Shown: one piece after another, positions 24,602-32,827 of the stretch
How positions within the stretch are numbered: position 1 is the stretch's first letter
Layout: each line of letters starts with the position of its first letter
Assembly (NCBI RefSeq): GCF_001571045.1
Contig: NZ_BCSV01000009.1
Coordinates: forward strand, 1-45,513
Length of the DNA stretch: 45,513 bases
Direction of reading: 5' to 3'
Source: Curtobacterium ammoniigenes NBRC 101786
GTDB lineage: Bacteria > Actinomycetota > Actinomycetes > Actinomycetales > Microbacteriaceae
The notes under the pieces: generated by a model
What the model saw: the letters and a program-made list of their open reading frames with translations, nothing else
Database searches by the model: none
Told to the model about the DNA's origin: nothing
Position numbers and translations under genes: made by a program

Positions 24602-25620
24602 ACGGCTCCTTCGGTCACAGCCCCGCGCAGGTCACGGCGCAGGACGAATCGCTGGTAGATGAGGGCGACGATGAGCGAGATGAGGAACATGACCACGGCG
24701 ACGGCGCTGCCGTACCCGTAGTTCCCCGCGTCGCGACCCTGCGCGACCATGTAGATCGCCATCGTCGAGGTGCCGGCGGTCCCGGACACGTACTGGCCCC
24801 AGATGATGTAGACGAGGTCGAACAGCTGGAGCGAGCCGATGATCGACAGGAATGCCCAGATCCGGATCGTCGGCCCGAGGAGCGGCAGCGTGATCCGCCG
24901 CTGAATCTGCCAGTAGGAGGCACCGTCGATCTGTGCCGCTTCGAACAGCTCGTCCGGAATCGACTGGAGGCCGGCGAGCATCAGGATCACGGCGAACCCG
25001 ATGTACTTCCAGGAGATGATCCCCATCAGCGACCAGATCGCGATGGATGGGTTCGCGAGCCAGTCGGCCTGCAGGAACCCGAGCCCGACATGCTGGAGCA
25101 GGTCGTTGACGGCGCCAGTCCTCGCGAGCATCAGGCTCCAGCCCGTGCCGACGATGACTTCCGAGATCACGTATGGCACGAAGATCAGGACGCGGATGAT
25201 CGAGCGGCCGCGGATCTTCTGGTTGAGCAGGAGCGCCAGGAGGATCGCGAGCGGGCCCTGGAAGACGAGCGACAGCACCATGATGATGCCGTTGTGCCAG
25301 AGGACTGCCTGGAACGCCGGATCGGTGAGGATCAGCTTGTAGTTATTCAGGCCGACGAAGTCGGTGGGTGCTCCGTAGCCCTGCCACCGGTAGAACCCGT
25401 AGAACGCGGCGAGGACCACCGGGAAGATGACGAAGGCCAGGAACATCAGGATCGCGGGTCCGGACAGGATCGCGATCTCGAGACGCATGCGGCCCCGTCC
25501 GCGGCGACCCGAGGTGGGCCGCCGCGAAACCGGGGGTGCGGAACGGCCCGCACCCCCGGCTCGAACGGTGCCCTGCGTCTGCCGGCCGATGGCCGAATCA
25601 GTACTCAGGGTGTTGCTCAT
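24598..25620 (-). CDS. Sugar ABC permease, MalF/AraP type
   Basis: 340-residue partner permease. A 45-residue polar N-terminus precedes six helices, beginning IAILSGPAILMFLAFVIFPVVLAAFYGFYRWQG. The EAA coupling loop is DELFEAAQIDGASYWQIQRRITLPLLGPT. Pairs with the MalG-type permease to form the channel for arabinose-containing oligosaccharides, as suggested by the adjoining GH51 gene. It overlaps the downstream permease by 4 nt and starts 8 bp after the binding-protein stop. Confidence 0.93.
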   Translation of the reverse strand: MSNTLSTDSAIGRQTQGTVRAGGAGRSAPPVSRRPTSGRRGRGRMRLEIAILSGPAILMFLAFVIFPVVLAAFYGFYRWQGYGAPTDFVGLNNYKLILTDPAFQAVLWHNGIIMVLSLVFQGPLAILLALLLNQKIRGRSIIRVLIFVPYVISEVIVGTGWSLMLARTGAVNDLLQHVGLGFLQADWLANPSIAIWSLMGIISWKYIGFAVILMLAGLQSIPDELFEAAQIDGASYWQIQRRITLPLLGPTIRIWAFLSIIGSLQLFDLVYIIWGQYVSGTAGTSTMAIYMVAQGRDAGNYGYGSAVAVVMFLISLIVALIYQRFVLRRDLRGAVTEGAV

Positions 25621-25628
25621 CGGTCGAT

Positions 25629-26930
25629 TCAGCCCTTCGCAGCCGCGGCGTTAGTTTGCGCAACAATGCCGGCGGGATTCGTCTGGCCGGCCATGAGGGC
25701 GACGACAGCCTGGTTGAGGGCGTTGCCGACGTTCTGCCCGTACTCGGTGTCCAGGAACTGGATCGCGTACGCGGCCTTGTTGAAGGCCTTCAGTGCCGAG
25801 ATGTTGTACGGCTGAGTGACGACGCTCTGTGCGGCGGTGTTGACGGGGATGGTGTCGAACGCCTTCGCGTACGCCTCCTGCTGCCCCTTCGTGGTCAGGA
25901 ACTCCAGGAACTGGAAGGCCGCAGGCGGGGCGTTCTTCGACAGCGAGTAGCCGTCGACGCCACCCATGATCGCGCTCGGGTCACCCTTGCCACCCGACAC
26001 GGAGGGGAACGGGAACCAGCCGAGGTCCGGCAGCGGCTTCTGGTCCGGGGTGAGGCTCGCGATCACTCCGGGATCCCAGTTGCCCATGAGCTCCATGCCG
26101 GCCTTGTGGTTCGCGAGCATGCCTGCGGATGACCCCGCGCCCTGCTGCGACGAGGTCGTCAGGAATCCGGTCTGGAAGGGGCTCACCTTGAGGAACGCGG
26201 CCAGGTCCTGACCCGCCTTGGTCCAGCACGGGTCCGTGAACTTCAGCGTCTTCGCGGTGTCGACCATCGTCGAGTGGCTGCACTCGCGGAGCGCGAAGTT
26301 GTAGTACCAGTGCGCGGCGGGCCACGCGTCCTTCGCCCCGACGGCGATCGGTGCGACGCCGATGGTCTTCAGCTTCGCGACGTCGGCCTCGAGCTCCGAC
26401 ATGGACGTCGGCGTGCTGGTGATCCCGGCCTGCTTGAACAGGTCCTGGCTGTAGTAGATCCCCTCGGGCTGCGTGTCGATGGGCATGGCGTAGACCTTGC
26501 CGCCGATCGACTCGCTCGCGATGGCCGCGGTGCCGGTGTTCGACTTGTCGGTTGCCGTCAGATTCAGCGGCTGGAGCTGCCCGGCGTTCACCATCGCCTG
26601 CATCTTGCCGCCGCCTCGCTGCAGGAAGATGTCCGGCGCCGAGTTCGAGTTGAGCGCGGTCTGCAGCTTGCCGTCGAAGTTCTCGTTCTGGATGGACTGC
26701 AGCTTGATCGTGACGTTCGGGTGCGCAGCGTGGAACGCCTTGGCCGCGTTCTGGAAGAACTGCACGCCGGGTCCGGTCGTGGCGTTCTCCCAGAGGGTCA
26801 CGGTGACCTTGCCGTTCGACCCCGAACCCCCGCTCGCGGTGCTCCCGCCGCCGCCGGCACAGCCGACGGCCGCGAGCGCGACGCCGAGTCCGATCGCGAC
26901 AGTCGCTGCCGCGCGCGTTTTCCTCATCAT
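25629..26930 (-). CDS. Sugar-binding lipoprotein of the ABC importer
   Basis: 433-residue extracellular solute-binding protein, family 1. The signal peptide MMRKTRAAATVAIGLGVALAAVGC ends in a lipobox (AVGC) and is followed by a Gly/Ser linker. Body motifs such as VTVTLWENATTGPGVQFFQNAAKAFHAAHPNVTIKLQ, PDIFLQRGGGKMQAMVNAGQLQPL and MGGVDGYSLSKNAPPAAFQFLEFLTTKGQQEAYAK are typical of oligosaccharide binders. First gene of the leftward operon. GAGGAG lies about 8 bases before the ATG pair. The gene is divergent from a LacI repressor, whose likely operators lie in the shared 163-bp gap. Confidence 0.93.
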   Translation of the reverse strand: MMRKTRAAATVAIGLGVALAAVGCAGGGGSTASGGSGSNGKVTVTLWENATTGPGVQFFQNAAKAFHAAHPNVTIKLQSIQNENFDGKLQTALNSNSAPDIFLQRGGGKMQAMVNAGQLQPLNLTATDKSNTGTAAIASESIGGKVYAMPIDTQPEGIYYSQDLFKQAGITSTPTSMSELEADVAKLKTIGVAPIAVGAKDAWPAAHWYYNFALRECSHSTMVDTAKTLKFTDPCWTKAGQDLAAFLKVSPFQTGFLTTSSQQGAGSSAGMLANHKAGMELMGNWDPGVIASLTPDQKPLPDLGWFPFPSVSGGKGDPSAIMGGVDGYSLSKNAPPAAFQFLEFLTTKGQQEAYAKAFDTIPVNTAAQSVVTQPYNISALKAFNKAAYAIQFLDTEYGQNVGNALNQAVVALMAGQTNPAGIVAQTNAAAAKG

Positions 26931-26973
26931 CGTGGAAACTCCTCGTTTGTCTTCGTTGACTCGCTGGTGCAAG

Positions 26974-27087
26974 TTGCGCAAAAGAATTGCTGCTCTGAGC
27001 GCAAAGCACATGGTTGCATCCGGATCGCGTTGGCGCAACCGATAATTTTTCCGAAACTTTCGAACGGGCGAGTTCCGCCGATATGCT
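26974..27087. promoter_or_regulatory. Divergent control region with LacI-type operators
   Basis: Holds three symmetric sites: TTGCGCAA (26974-26981) near the binding-protein start, GTTGGCGCAAC (27029-27039), and the perfect 11-mer CGAAACTTTCG (27052-27062). The last matches the element known upstream of Streptomyces xylanase genes. For the rightward LacI gene, TATGCT (27082-27087) is the -10, six bases from its ATG, and the CGAAACTTTCG site falls on the -35 position. Confidence 0.6.
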
Positions 27088-27093
27088 CTGCTC

Positions 27094-28137
27094 ATGCCGC
27101 CACGGCCTCCCGCCACCCGTCCCACGCTGTCCCACGTCGCACAGACCGCGGGAACGAGCGTGCCCACCGTTTCGAAGGTGCTTCGCGGCGGCACCGACGT
27201 CTCTGCGGAAACCCGGGCCCGCGTGATGCAGGCGGTGCAGTCGGTCGGCTACACGCGCAAGTCGATCGCGGGCCCGGAGCGCCCGATCGAGGACCGCGTC
27301 CCCGCCAGCGTGATCGACCTCGTCGTGACCCATTTCGAAGGCTCCTGGGCGAACCTGACCCTTGCCGGCGTCGGCAGGGCCGCGACCGCCGCCGGACTCG
27401 ACCTCGTCGTCACGCTCGCCGAACCCGGCACGGACTGGGTCGCGCGCGTCCTGCGTCGGCGGTCGATGGGTGTCGTCGTCGCGCTCGTCGATCCGACGTC
27501 GCACGAGTTCGCCACCCTCACCGCGGCCGGGCTCCCCGTCGTGCTCATCGAATCGCAGGGGCGACCGCCGCGCGGTGCCGCGAGCATCGGGGTTGCCAAC
27601 TGGGACGGTGGTCGGCTCGCCGCCGAGCACCTGGTGGGCCTCGGTCACCGGCACCTCGGCGTCATTGCCGGGCACCGTTCGCACATCTACAGTCGAGCCC
27701 GCGTCGACGGGTTCCGGGCCGCAGCGGAGGCTGCGCTCGGCACTGCAGCGTCCGTGACGGTCCGCCACGGGGCATGGGATCCCGATCGCTCGGCGGAGGC
27801 CACCCACCAGCTGCTCGACGTCGACCCGGCGATCAGCGCGATCTTCGCCTGCTCCGACCCGATGGCGCTCGGGGTCTATGCAGCACTCGCCGACCGCGGG
27901 TTGCGCATCCCGGAGGACGTCAGCGTCATCGGATTCGACGACCTTCCCGAAGCGCACTGGATCTCCCCCGCCATGACCACCGTGCGGCAGCCCACCGCGG
28001 CGCTCGGCACCGAAGCAGTCCGGATGCTCCTCGAGCTTGCGCGGGCCGAGGACACGAGCGTCCATCCGCGAGCCAGGATGGAACTCGCGACGGAGCTCGT
28101 CGTGCGCGCGTCAACTGCCGCCGCGCGCTCCGAGTGA
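27094..28137 (+). CDS. LacI-family repressor of the arabinoside operon
   Basis: 347-residue regulator. The helix-turn-helix is TLSHVAQTAGTSVPTVSKVLRGGTDVSAETRARVMQAV (about residues 10-47), followed by a hinge and a periplasmic-binding-type sugar domain with MGVVVALVDPTS, GHRHLGVIAGHR, AIFACSDPMALGVYAAL and PEDVSVIGFDDLPEAHWISPAMTTVRQP. Divergent from the sugar-binding lipoprotein gene, so it most likely represses the import, GH51 and phosphoketolase operon until an arabinoside or its product binds. Start ATG 27094 has no Shine-Dalgarno and a -10 at the leaderless distance. The inducer is unknown. Confidence 0.93.
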   Translation: MPPRPPATRPTLSHVAQTAGTSVPTVSKVLRGGTDVSAETRARVMQAVQSVGYTRKSIAGPERPIEDRVPASVIDLVVTHFEGSWANLTLAGVGRAATAAGLDLVVTLAEPGTDWVARVLRRRSMGVVVALVDPTSHEFATLTAAGLPVVLIESQGRPPRGAASIGVANWDGGRLAAEHLVGLGHRHLGVIAGHRSHIYSRARVDGFRAAAEAALGTAASVTVRHGAWDPDRSAEATHQLLDVDPAISAIFACSDPMALGVYAALADRGLRIPEDVSVIGFDDLPEAHWISPAMTTVRQPTAALGTEAVRMLLELARAEDTSVHPRARMELATELVVRASTAAARSE

Positions 28138-28157
28138 GGGATCGGCGCGCCGCTCGT

Positions 28158-29789
28158 TCATGACCCGAGGGACGCCGACCACACCGCGAACAGCTCGTCC
28201 GCCACGGACGGGTGTGCGACGAGCACCGGAGCGCCGAGCGGCGGGAACCCGGTGACCGGTCCGCCTGGCTCGAACACGCGCCCTCCCGCTTCCTGGACGA
28301 TCAGGACCGCCGCTCCGTGATCGATCGGGTTGAAGGCGGAGACGCAGGCGCCGACCCCTCTCCCCGCAGCGACCTGTGCCAACGTGAGCGTGCCCGACCC
28401 CATGATGCGGAGGGTGCAGGAGCGGGCGACCAGCGCCTCCAGAAAGTCCGCGAAGCCTGGCCACGGACGGTGCCCGTCGAGCTCAGTCCCGACCACCCCG
28501 CCGACCAGCGATCGAGCATCGTCGAGGAGCACGAGCGAGCGATCACGAACGACGGCACCGCGGCCGGCTCGCGCTTCCAGCACCTCACCCCGCCACGGAT
28601 CGGCCACCACGCCGACGATCGGCCGCCCACCGCGCGTGAGGCACAGCGACATGCTCGTCCACGGCACGCCGTTGACGAGGTTGGTGGTCCCATCCACGGG
28701 ATCGAGATACCAGTGGTACTCATCGCCCGGTGCGACGCCGTACTCCTCGCCCGTGAAACCGTGCGTCGGAAACGCGACGCGAACCTGCCCGCGCACGAAC
28801 TGCTCGACCTGCCGATCGACATCGGTCACGAGGTCCGCGGCGTGCGCCTTCGTCTCCACGGCGCCGAGCGGGTGCTCGCGCGTGAACGCGATGATCTGAT
28901 GCGCGATCCGATGAGCGACGGTCTGTGCGCGCGACGCGACCACCGCCTCCGGAGCGCGTCGCCTGCCCGCCGAGGACGGCGCATCGAGTGCGGCACGGAC
29001 CGTCGGAACGTCGTTCGTCGTGATCGAGTCGACGCCGAGCGCCGCCGCCCACACGGCGAGATCGGGGTCGTCGACGGTCCAGCAGGACACGGTGAGACCG
29101 AGCGCGTGCGCCGCCCGCACGGTGCCCGGCGTCAGGAACGCGACGTCGAGATTCAGTGTCGACGGGCGCAATGCGACGAGGTCTTCGGGCGTCGGTGGGG
29201 TCAGCGACGTCCAGGCGAGCCAGACGTCGGCGTCAGGGATCACCTCGCGGACCGCGCTCATCGCCTCCGGCGAACCGCACCACTGCACCGGCACAGCACG
29301 GTCGCGGTTCGTGAGCACGGTGCGAGCTGCGACGAGCGCATCGTCCCGGTCGGTGAGGTCGATCACCAGCAGGATGCCCTCGCCATCGAGGCGGTCGAGC
29401 ACAGAGTCGAGCCTCGGGATGCGGTCGAGATCGTTGCCGAGACGTGCGACGTCGCACCAGGGCGTCGCATCGACGCGCCGCGGGTCTCCCCACATCCGAC
29501 CGAGCGTCTCGTCATGCAGCAGGACCGCGACACCGTCGGAGGTTCGGCGAACGTCGATCTCGATGGCTGCGGCTCCGAGGGCTTCTGCCGCTGCGACTGC
29601 CGGCATCGTGTTCTCGCGTCGGGTGCGCGGGGACCCGCGGTGCGCGACGAGCCGAACCGAGCGCCGACTCCGCTTGCGATCGGGGGTTGCGTGCGACGGT
29701 GACGCCGACGGTTGCGGAGGCGCGGACGCCTGCGACGGTGACTGCTGCTCCGGTTCGTCGTGGCTCGGCACCCGGATCGCCGTGCTCAC
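28158..29789 (-). CDS. Fusion: glycerophosphodiester phosphodiesterase + inositol-monophosphatase-like
   Basis: 543 residues with two catalytic domains. Residues about 45-265: GDPD TIM barrel, with LVAHRG (His50), the metal pair Glu77 and Asp79 in AIEIDVR, catalytic His92 in LLHDETLG, and the usual late SCWTVDDPDLAVWAAALGVDSITT. Residues about 280-543: inositol-monophosphatase-like domain with Glu348 in GEEYG, Asp363 and Asp366 in LDPVDGTTN, and Asp490 in NPIDHGAAVLIVQEAGG. All metal ligands of both are present. There is no signal peptide. Together they could split a phosphodiester and then remove phosphate from the product. It overlaps the ATPase stop (GTGA) and ends the operon. The phosphatase could alternatively act on another sugar or alcohol phosphate. 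Confidence 0.9.
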   Translation of the reverse strand: MSTAIRVPSHDEPEQQSPSQASAPPQPSASPSHATPDRKRSRRSVRLVAHRGSPRTRRENTMPAVAAAEALGAAAIEIDVRRTSDGVAVLLHDETLGRMWGDPRRVDATPWCDVARLGNDLDRIPRLDSVLDRLDGEGILLVIDLTDRDDALVAARTVLTNRDRAVPVQWCGSPEAMSAVREVIPDADVWLAWTSLTPPTPEDLVALRPSTLNLDVAFLTPGTVRAAHALGLTVSCWTVDDPDLAVWAAALGVDSITTNDVPTVRAALDAPSSAGRRRAPEAVVASRAQTVAHRIAHQIIAFTREHPLGAVETKAHAADLVTDVDRQVEQFVRGQVRVAFPTHGFTGEEYGVAPGDEYHWYLDPVDGTTNLVNGVPWTSMSLCLTRGGRPIVGVVADPWRGEVLEARAGRGAVVRDRSLVLLDDARSLVGGVVGTELDGHRPWPGFADFLEALVARSCTLRIMGSGTLTLAQVAAGRGVGACVSAFNPIDHGAAVLIVQEAGGRVFEPGGPVTGFPPLGAPVLVAHPSVADELFAVWSASLGS

Positions 29790-30874
29790 GATGCACCGCC
29801 GACCAGGAGGCCGTCGCGGTAGACGAGCACCCGGTCGACACGAACGCCGACCACGGAGCCGACCTCAGGCGGGCGGCCGACGAAGGCGTGCAGCCCGTCG
29901 TCGAGGACGACCTCGGAGAAGTGCCCGCGCATGAGCACCCGCTCGACCCGCATGAGTCGGCCCTCCGTCGGCGCGACGATGTGCACGGACTCCGGACGAA
30001 CGAGTACCTCGTCGCCATCGCGCAGGCCACCGTCCACATCCGAGCGCGTCAGGAGCGCGTCATCGATGAGGCCGCGTGCGGAGCCGTCGAGCGCGCTCGT
30101 CGACCCGATGAACGACGCCACGAACCGCGTCGCCGGGCTGGCGTAGAGCGTGGCCGGCGCCGCGACCTGCTCGATGCGGCCGTCGTGCATGACGGCGATG
30201 CGATCGGACACGCTCAGCGCCTCGTCCTGGTCATGGGTGACGATCACGGTGGTGATCCCGAGCCGCTGCTGAATGCGTCGGATCTCATCGCGGACCTCGA
30301 CACGGAGTTTCGCGTCGAGGTTCGACAGGGGCTCATCGAGGAGCAGCACGTCTGGCTCCTGCACGATCGCCCGTGCGAGGGCGACCCGCTGCTGCTCGCC
30401 GCCCGAGATCGCGGTGGGCTTGGACCGGGCGTGATGCGTCAGGTTCACCAACTGCAGCGCCGCATCGACGCGCTGATCGGCAACGGTCCGGTCGACGCGC
30501 CGGGTCCGGAGCGGGAAGGCCACGTTCTGCTGCACGGTCATGTGCGGCCAGAGTGCGTAGTTCTGAAACACCATCGCGCTCGGTCGCCGTTCGGGGCCGA
30601 GCGCGGTGACATCCGCCTCGCCCATGCGGATCGAACCGCTGTCTGCGTCGAGGAACCCTGCGACCATCCGGAGCGTGGTGGTCTTGCCGCAGCCGGAGGG
30701 GCCGAGGAGCGAGACGAGCTCGCCCTTCGCGACGTCGAGATCGATGCCGGCAACGATGTCGCGTCCGCCGAGCGTCTTGCGAAGCCCCCGGATCTGGAGG
30801 CCCTGGCCCCTAGTCGTGGTGGTGTTCCCGCCGCGATCGGTCGCCATCACCGTGGCGGGAGGTGTCGTGGTCAT
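29786..30874 (-). CDS. ABC transporter ATPase, UgpC/PotA type
   Basis: 362-residue ATPase. Walker A GPSGCGKTTT, Q-loop NYALWPHMTV, signature ISGGEQQRVALARAIV, Walker B VLLLDEPLSNLDAKLRVEVR, His-loop VIVTHDQDEA; the C-terminal 110 residues form a TOBE/OB regulatory domain (VLVRPESVHIV). ATG 30874 is chosen because AAAGGGG lies about 8 bases upstream; the frame is open further but lacks family similarity there. It is encoded with its own permeases and binding protein and fused-enzyme gene, so it is dedicated to this system. The family imports glycerol phosphate, phosphodiesters, polyamines, iron or sugars. Confidence 0.93.
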   Translation of the reverse strand: MTTTPPATVMATDRGGNTTTTRGQGLQIRGLRKTLGGRDIVAGIDLDVAKGELVSLLGPSGCGKTTTLRMVAGFLDADSGSIRMGEADVTALGPERRPSAMVFQNYALWPHMTVQQNVAFPLRTRRVDRTVADQRVDAALQLVNLTHHARSKPTAISGGEQQRVALARAIVQEPDVLLLDEPLSNLDAKLRVEVRDEIRRIQQRLGITTVIVTHDQDEALSVSDRIAVMHDGRIEQVAAPATLYASPATRFVASFIGSTSALDGSARGLIDDALLTRSDVDGGLRDGDEVLVRPESVHIVAPTEGRLMRVERVLMRGHFSEVVLDDGLHAFVGRPPEVGSVVGVRVDRVLVYRDGLLVGGAS

Positions 30875-30941
30875 CGGCGGACCCCTTTCTGATGGCATCG
30901 GTCGGTCATGGCGCATTCGTCCGTCATCCGGCGTCCGGCGC

Positions 30942-31811
30942 TCATCGGATCTGGAATCCGTCCGCGAGACGTCCGCCCATGATGTGTTTGCGCGCGAGGG
31001 TCATGAGGACGACGGATGGAATGCTCAGCGCGATGGAGAAGACCGCGGCGACCTGGCGCGGATAGTTGAGCACGAGCGTGTACATCTCCGTGGGCATGGT
31101 CATGTACGCCGGAGCCCCGACGAGGTAGGTGCCCTGCGACTCGTCGAACGACGCGAGGAACGACATCACCATCGCCACGAGGATTCCGGGCCACGCCATC
31201 GGGAACGTCACCGACCAGAAGGTGCGCCATTTCGACGCCCCCGCGTCCCGCGCCGCCTCCTCGAGGCTTCGCGGCACGGACGAGAACGCGGCCGCCGGAA
31301 GCCAGGTCATGAAGACGATCGCGCCGAGCAGGTGCACGATCAGGATCCCGATGACGGTCTGCATGAGATTCATCGCCGTGAACAGCGCTGACATCGCGAC
31401 GAACAGGCCCATCTTCGGGAACGCGTTGGTGGCGAACAGGCCGACGAGCACGACCCGGCGACCGGGGAATCGGATCCGACTGATCGCGTACGCCGCGGGC
31501 AGGCAGATGACCATCGCGACGCCGACCGTCATCGGCGCGAGGACAAGCGAATTCTGGATCGCAGTGCCGAGCGTCGGATCGTCGAACACCACCGACCACC
31601 AGTGCAGCGTCCACCCGTCCGGATAGAGATGCGGGTACGTCCAGGTCGTCGCGAACGCGCGCACGGCAAGCCAGAGCAGCGGACCGACGATGAAGATCGC
31701 CAGGACCACGACGGTGGCCCAGACGAGCGCGGATCCCGCGGCCCGCCGTGCCGTCAATCGCGATGTCGCGCCGGCCGTCGTTCGCGACACGCGGCTTCCG
31801 AGAGCGGTCAT
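30942..31811 (-). CDS. ABC permease, PotC/UgpE-like
   Basis: 289-residue membrane subunit. The N-terminal polar stretch leads into ALVWATVVVLAIFIVGPLLWLAV; the EAA loop is PRSLEEAARDAGASKWRTFWSVTFPMAWPGILVAM; it ends with RKHIMGGRLADGFQIR. ATG 31811 overlaps the stop of the partner permease (ATGA), with GGAGG five bases upstream. Helix layout and loop are nearest the polyamine/2-aminoethylphosphonate/iron type of permeases rather than CUT1 sugar ones, which is a judgement from sequence texture. Confidence 0.9.
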   Translation of the reverse strand: MTALGSRVSRTTAGATSRLTARRAAGSALVWATVVVLAIFIVGPLLWLAVRAFATTWTYPHLYPDGWTLHWWSVVFDDPTLGTAIQNSLVLAPMTVGVAMVICLPAAYAISRIRFPGRRVVLVGLFATNAFPKMGLFVAMSALFTAMNLMQTVIGILIVHLLGAIVFMTWLPAAAFSSVPRSLEEAARDAGASKWRTFWSVTFPMAWPGILVAMVMSFLASFDESQGTYLVGAPAYMTMPTEMYTLVLNYPRQVAAVFSIALSIPSVVLMTLARKHIMGGRLADGFQIR

Positions 31812-32827
31812 CGGTCCTCCTCGAGCGCGCTCCGGTTCGAGCGCACGGTCGACCACAGGTAGAAGATGCTGGCCAGCGCGGCGAATCCGAAGATCACGAA
31901 TGCCTGCGCCGTCGACTCTTGCGGCCGGTTGAACGATTGGAAGTACTGCACGATGTCCACGCCGAGCATGGTCGGCGCATTCGGCCCGAGAAAGTACGGC
32001 ACCGTGAACGAGCCGAGGACGCCGATCACCGTGAACGTCGTCGCGATGACGATCTGTGTGCTCGCCATCGGCAGGAGGATGCGCCAGATCACACGCCACG
32101 TCGACGCGCCGGCGTCCCGCGCGGTCTCGATGAGCGCGTCCGGCACGCTCTGCAGCGCTCCAGCGACCATGAGGACCGCGAACGGGAGGCTCGTCCACAC
32201 GCTCCCGATGACGACAGCGACGAGCGTGTATCCCCAGGTCGGGAAGGCGAGCCCGACGCTCGCGAACACGCTGCGGAGAAATCCTGTGCCGTCGTAGAAG
32301 GTCAGGATGGCCCAGCTCGCGATGACCACGGGCACGAAGATCGGCATGACGGCGAGCACGGACAGCGCGGAACCGACGCGGCCGCCGCGCAGCCGGAGGA
32401 TCGTGGCGACCAGGAGGGCGAGCACGAGCGTGATCCCGGTCGAGAGCACGGTCACGCCGAGCGTGGCGACGACGTCGCGCACGAACGTCGGCGTGCTGAA
32501 CAGCGTTGCATACACGGCCCCGGAGAACCCGTGCACGACATCCTGCCCGATGAGGGACAGCGCCTCGTTGATGCCACCGGTGTAGCCGACGCTGAACGCG
32601 AACGCGTCCACCACGGGCACGCCGACGAACACGATGACGACGAGCACCGGCGCCGCGACGAGCGCCAGCCCGAGTGCGGCGCTGCGTCGGCGCGCCGCAC
32701 GACGTGCGCTGGCCGTCCGTCCTGCCTGGTCTGCCCCGTCACTGCCGGACGGTGGAAACGCGGCCTGGAGGCCCGTGGCACTGCCGCCACGCGCCTCCAG
32801 TCCGTGATCAGGACGGGTCACCGTCAC
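31808..32827 (-). CDS. ABC permease, PotB/UgpA-like
   Basis: 339-residue membrane subunit. A 50-residue Ala/Arg-rich N-terminus precedes ALGLALVAAPVLVVIVFVGVPVVDAFAFSV; the EAA loop is PDALIETARDAGASTWRVIWRILLPMASTQIVIA. The start is placed at GTG 32827, which overlaps the binding-protein stop (GTGA) with GAGG about 7 bases before; upstream open frame is the shadow of the binding-protein gene. Forms the channel with the following permease. Confidence 0.9.
   Translation of the reverse strand: MTVTRPDHGLEARGGSATGLQAAFPPSGSDGADQAGRTASARRAARRRSAALGLALVAAPVLVVIVFVGVPVVDAFAFSVGYTGGINEALSLIGQDVVHGFSGAVYATLFSTPTFVRDVVATLGVTVLSTGITLVLALLVATILRLRGGRVGSALSVLAVMPIFVPVVIASWAILTFYDGTGFLRSVFASVGLAFPTWGYTLVAVVIGSVWTSLPFAVLMVAGALQSVPDALIETARDAGASTWRVIWRILLPMASTQIVIATTFTVIGVLGSFTVPYFLGPNAPTMLGVDIVQYFQSFNRPQESTAQAFVIFGFAALASIFYLWSTVRSNRSALEEDR

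Noticed and set aside
27029..27039. Treating GTTGGCGCAAC as the main LacI operator
   Set aside because: Its symmetry is broken in the centre; CGAAACTTTCG is exact and better placed. It remains listed only as an accessory site.
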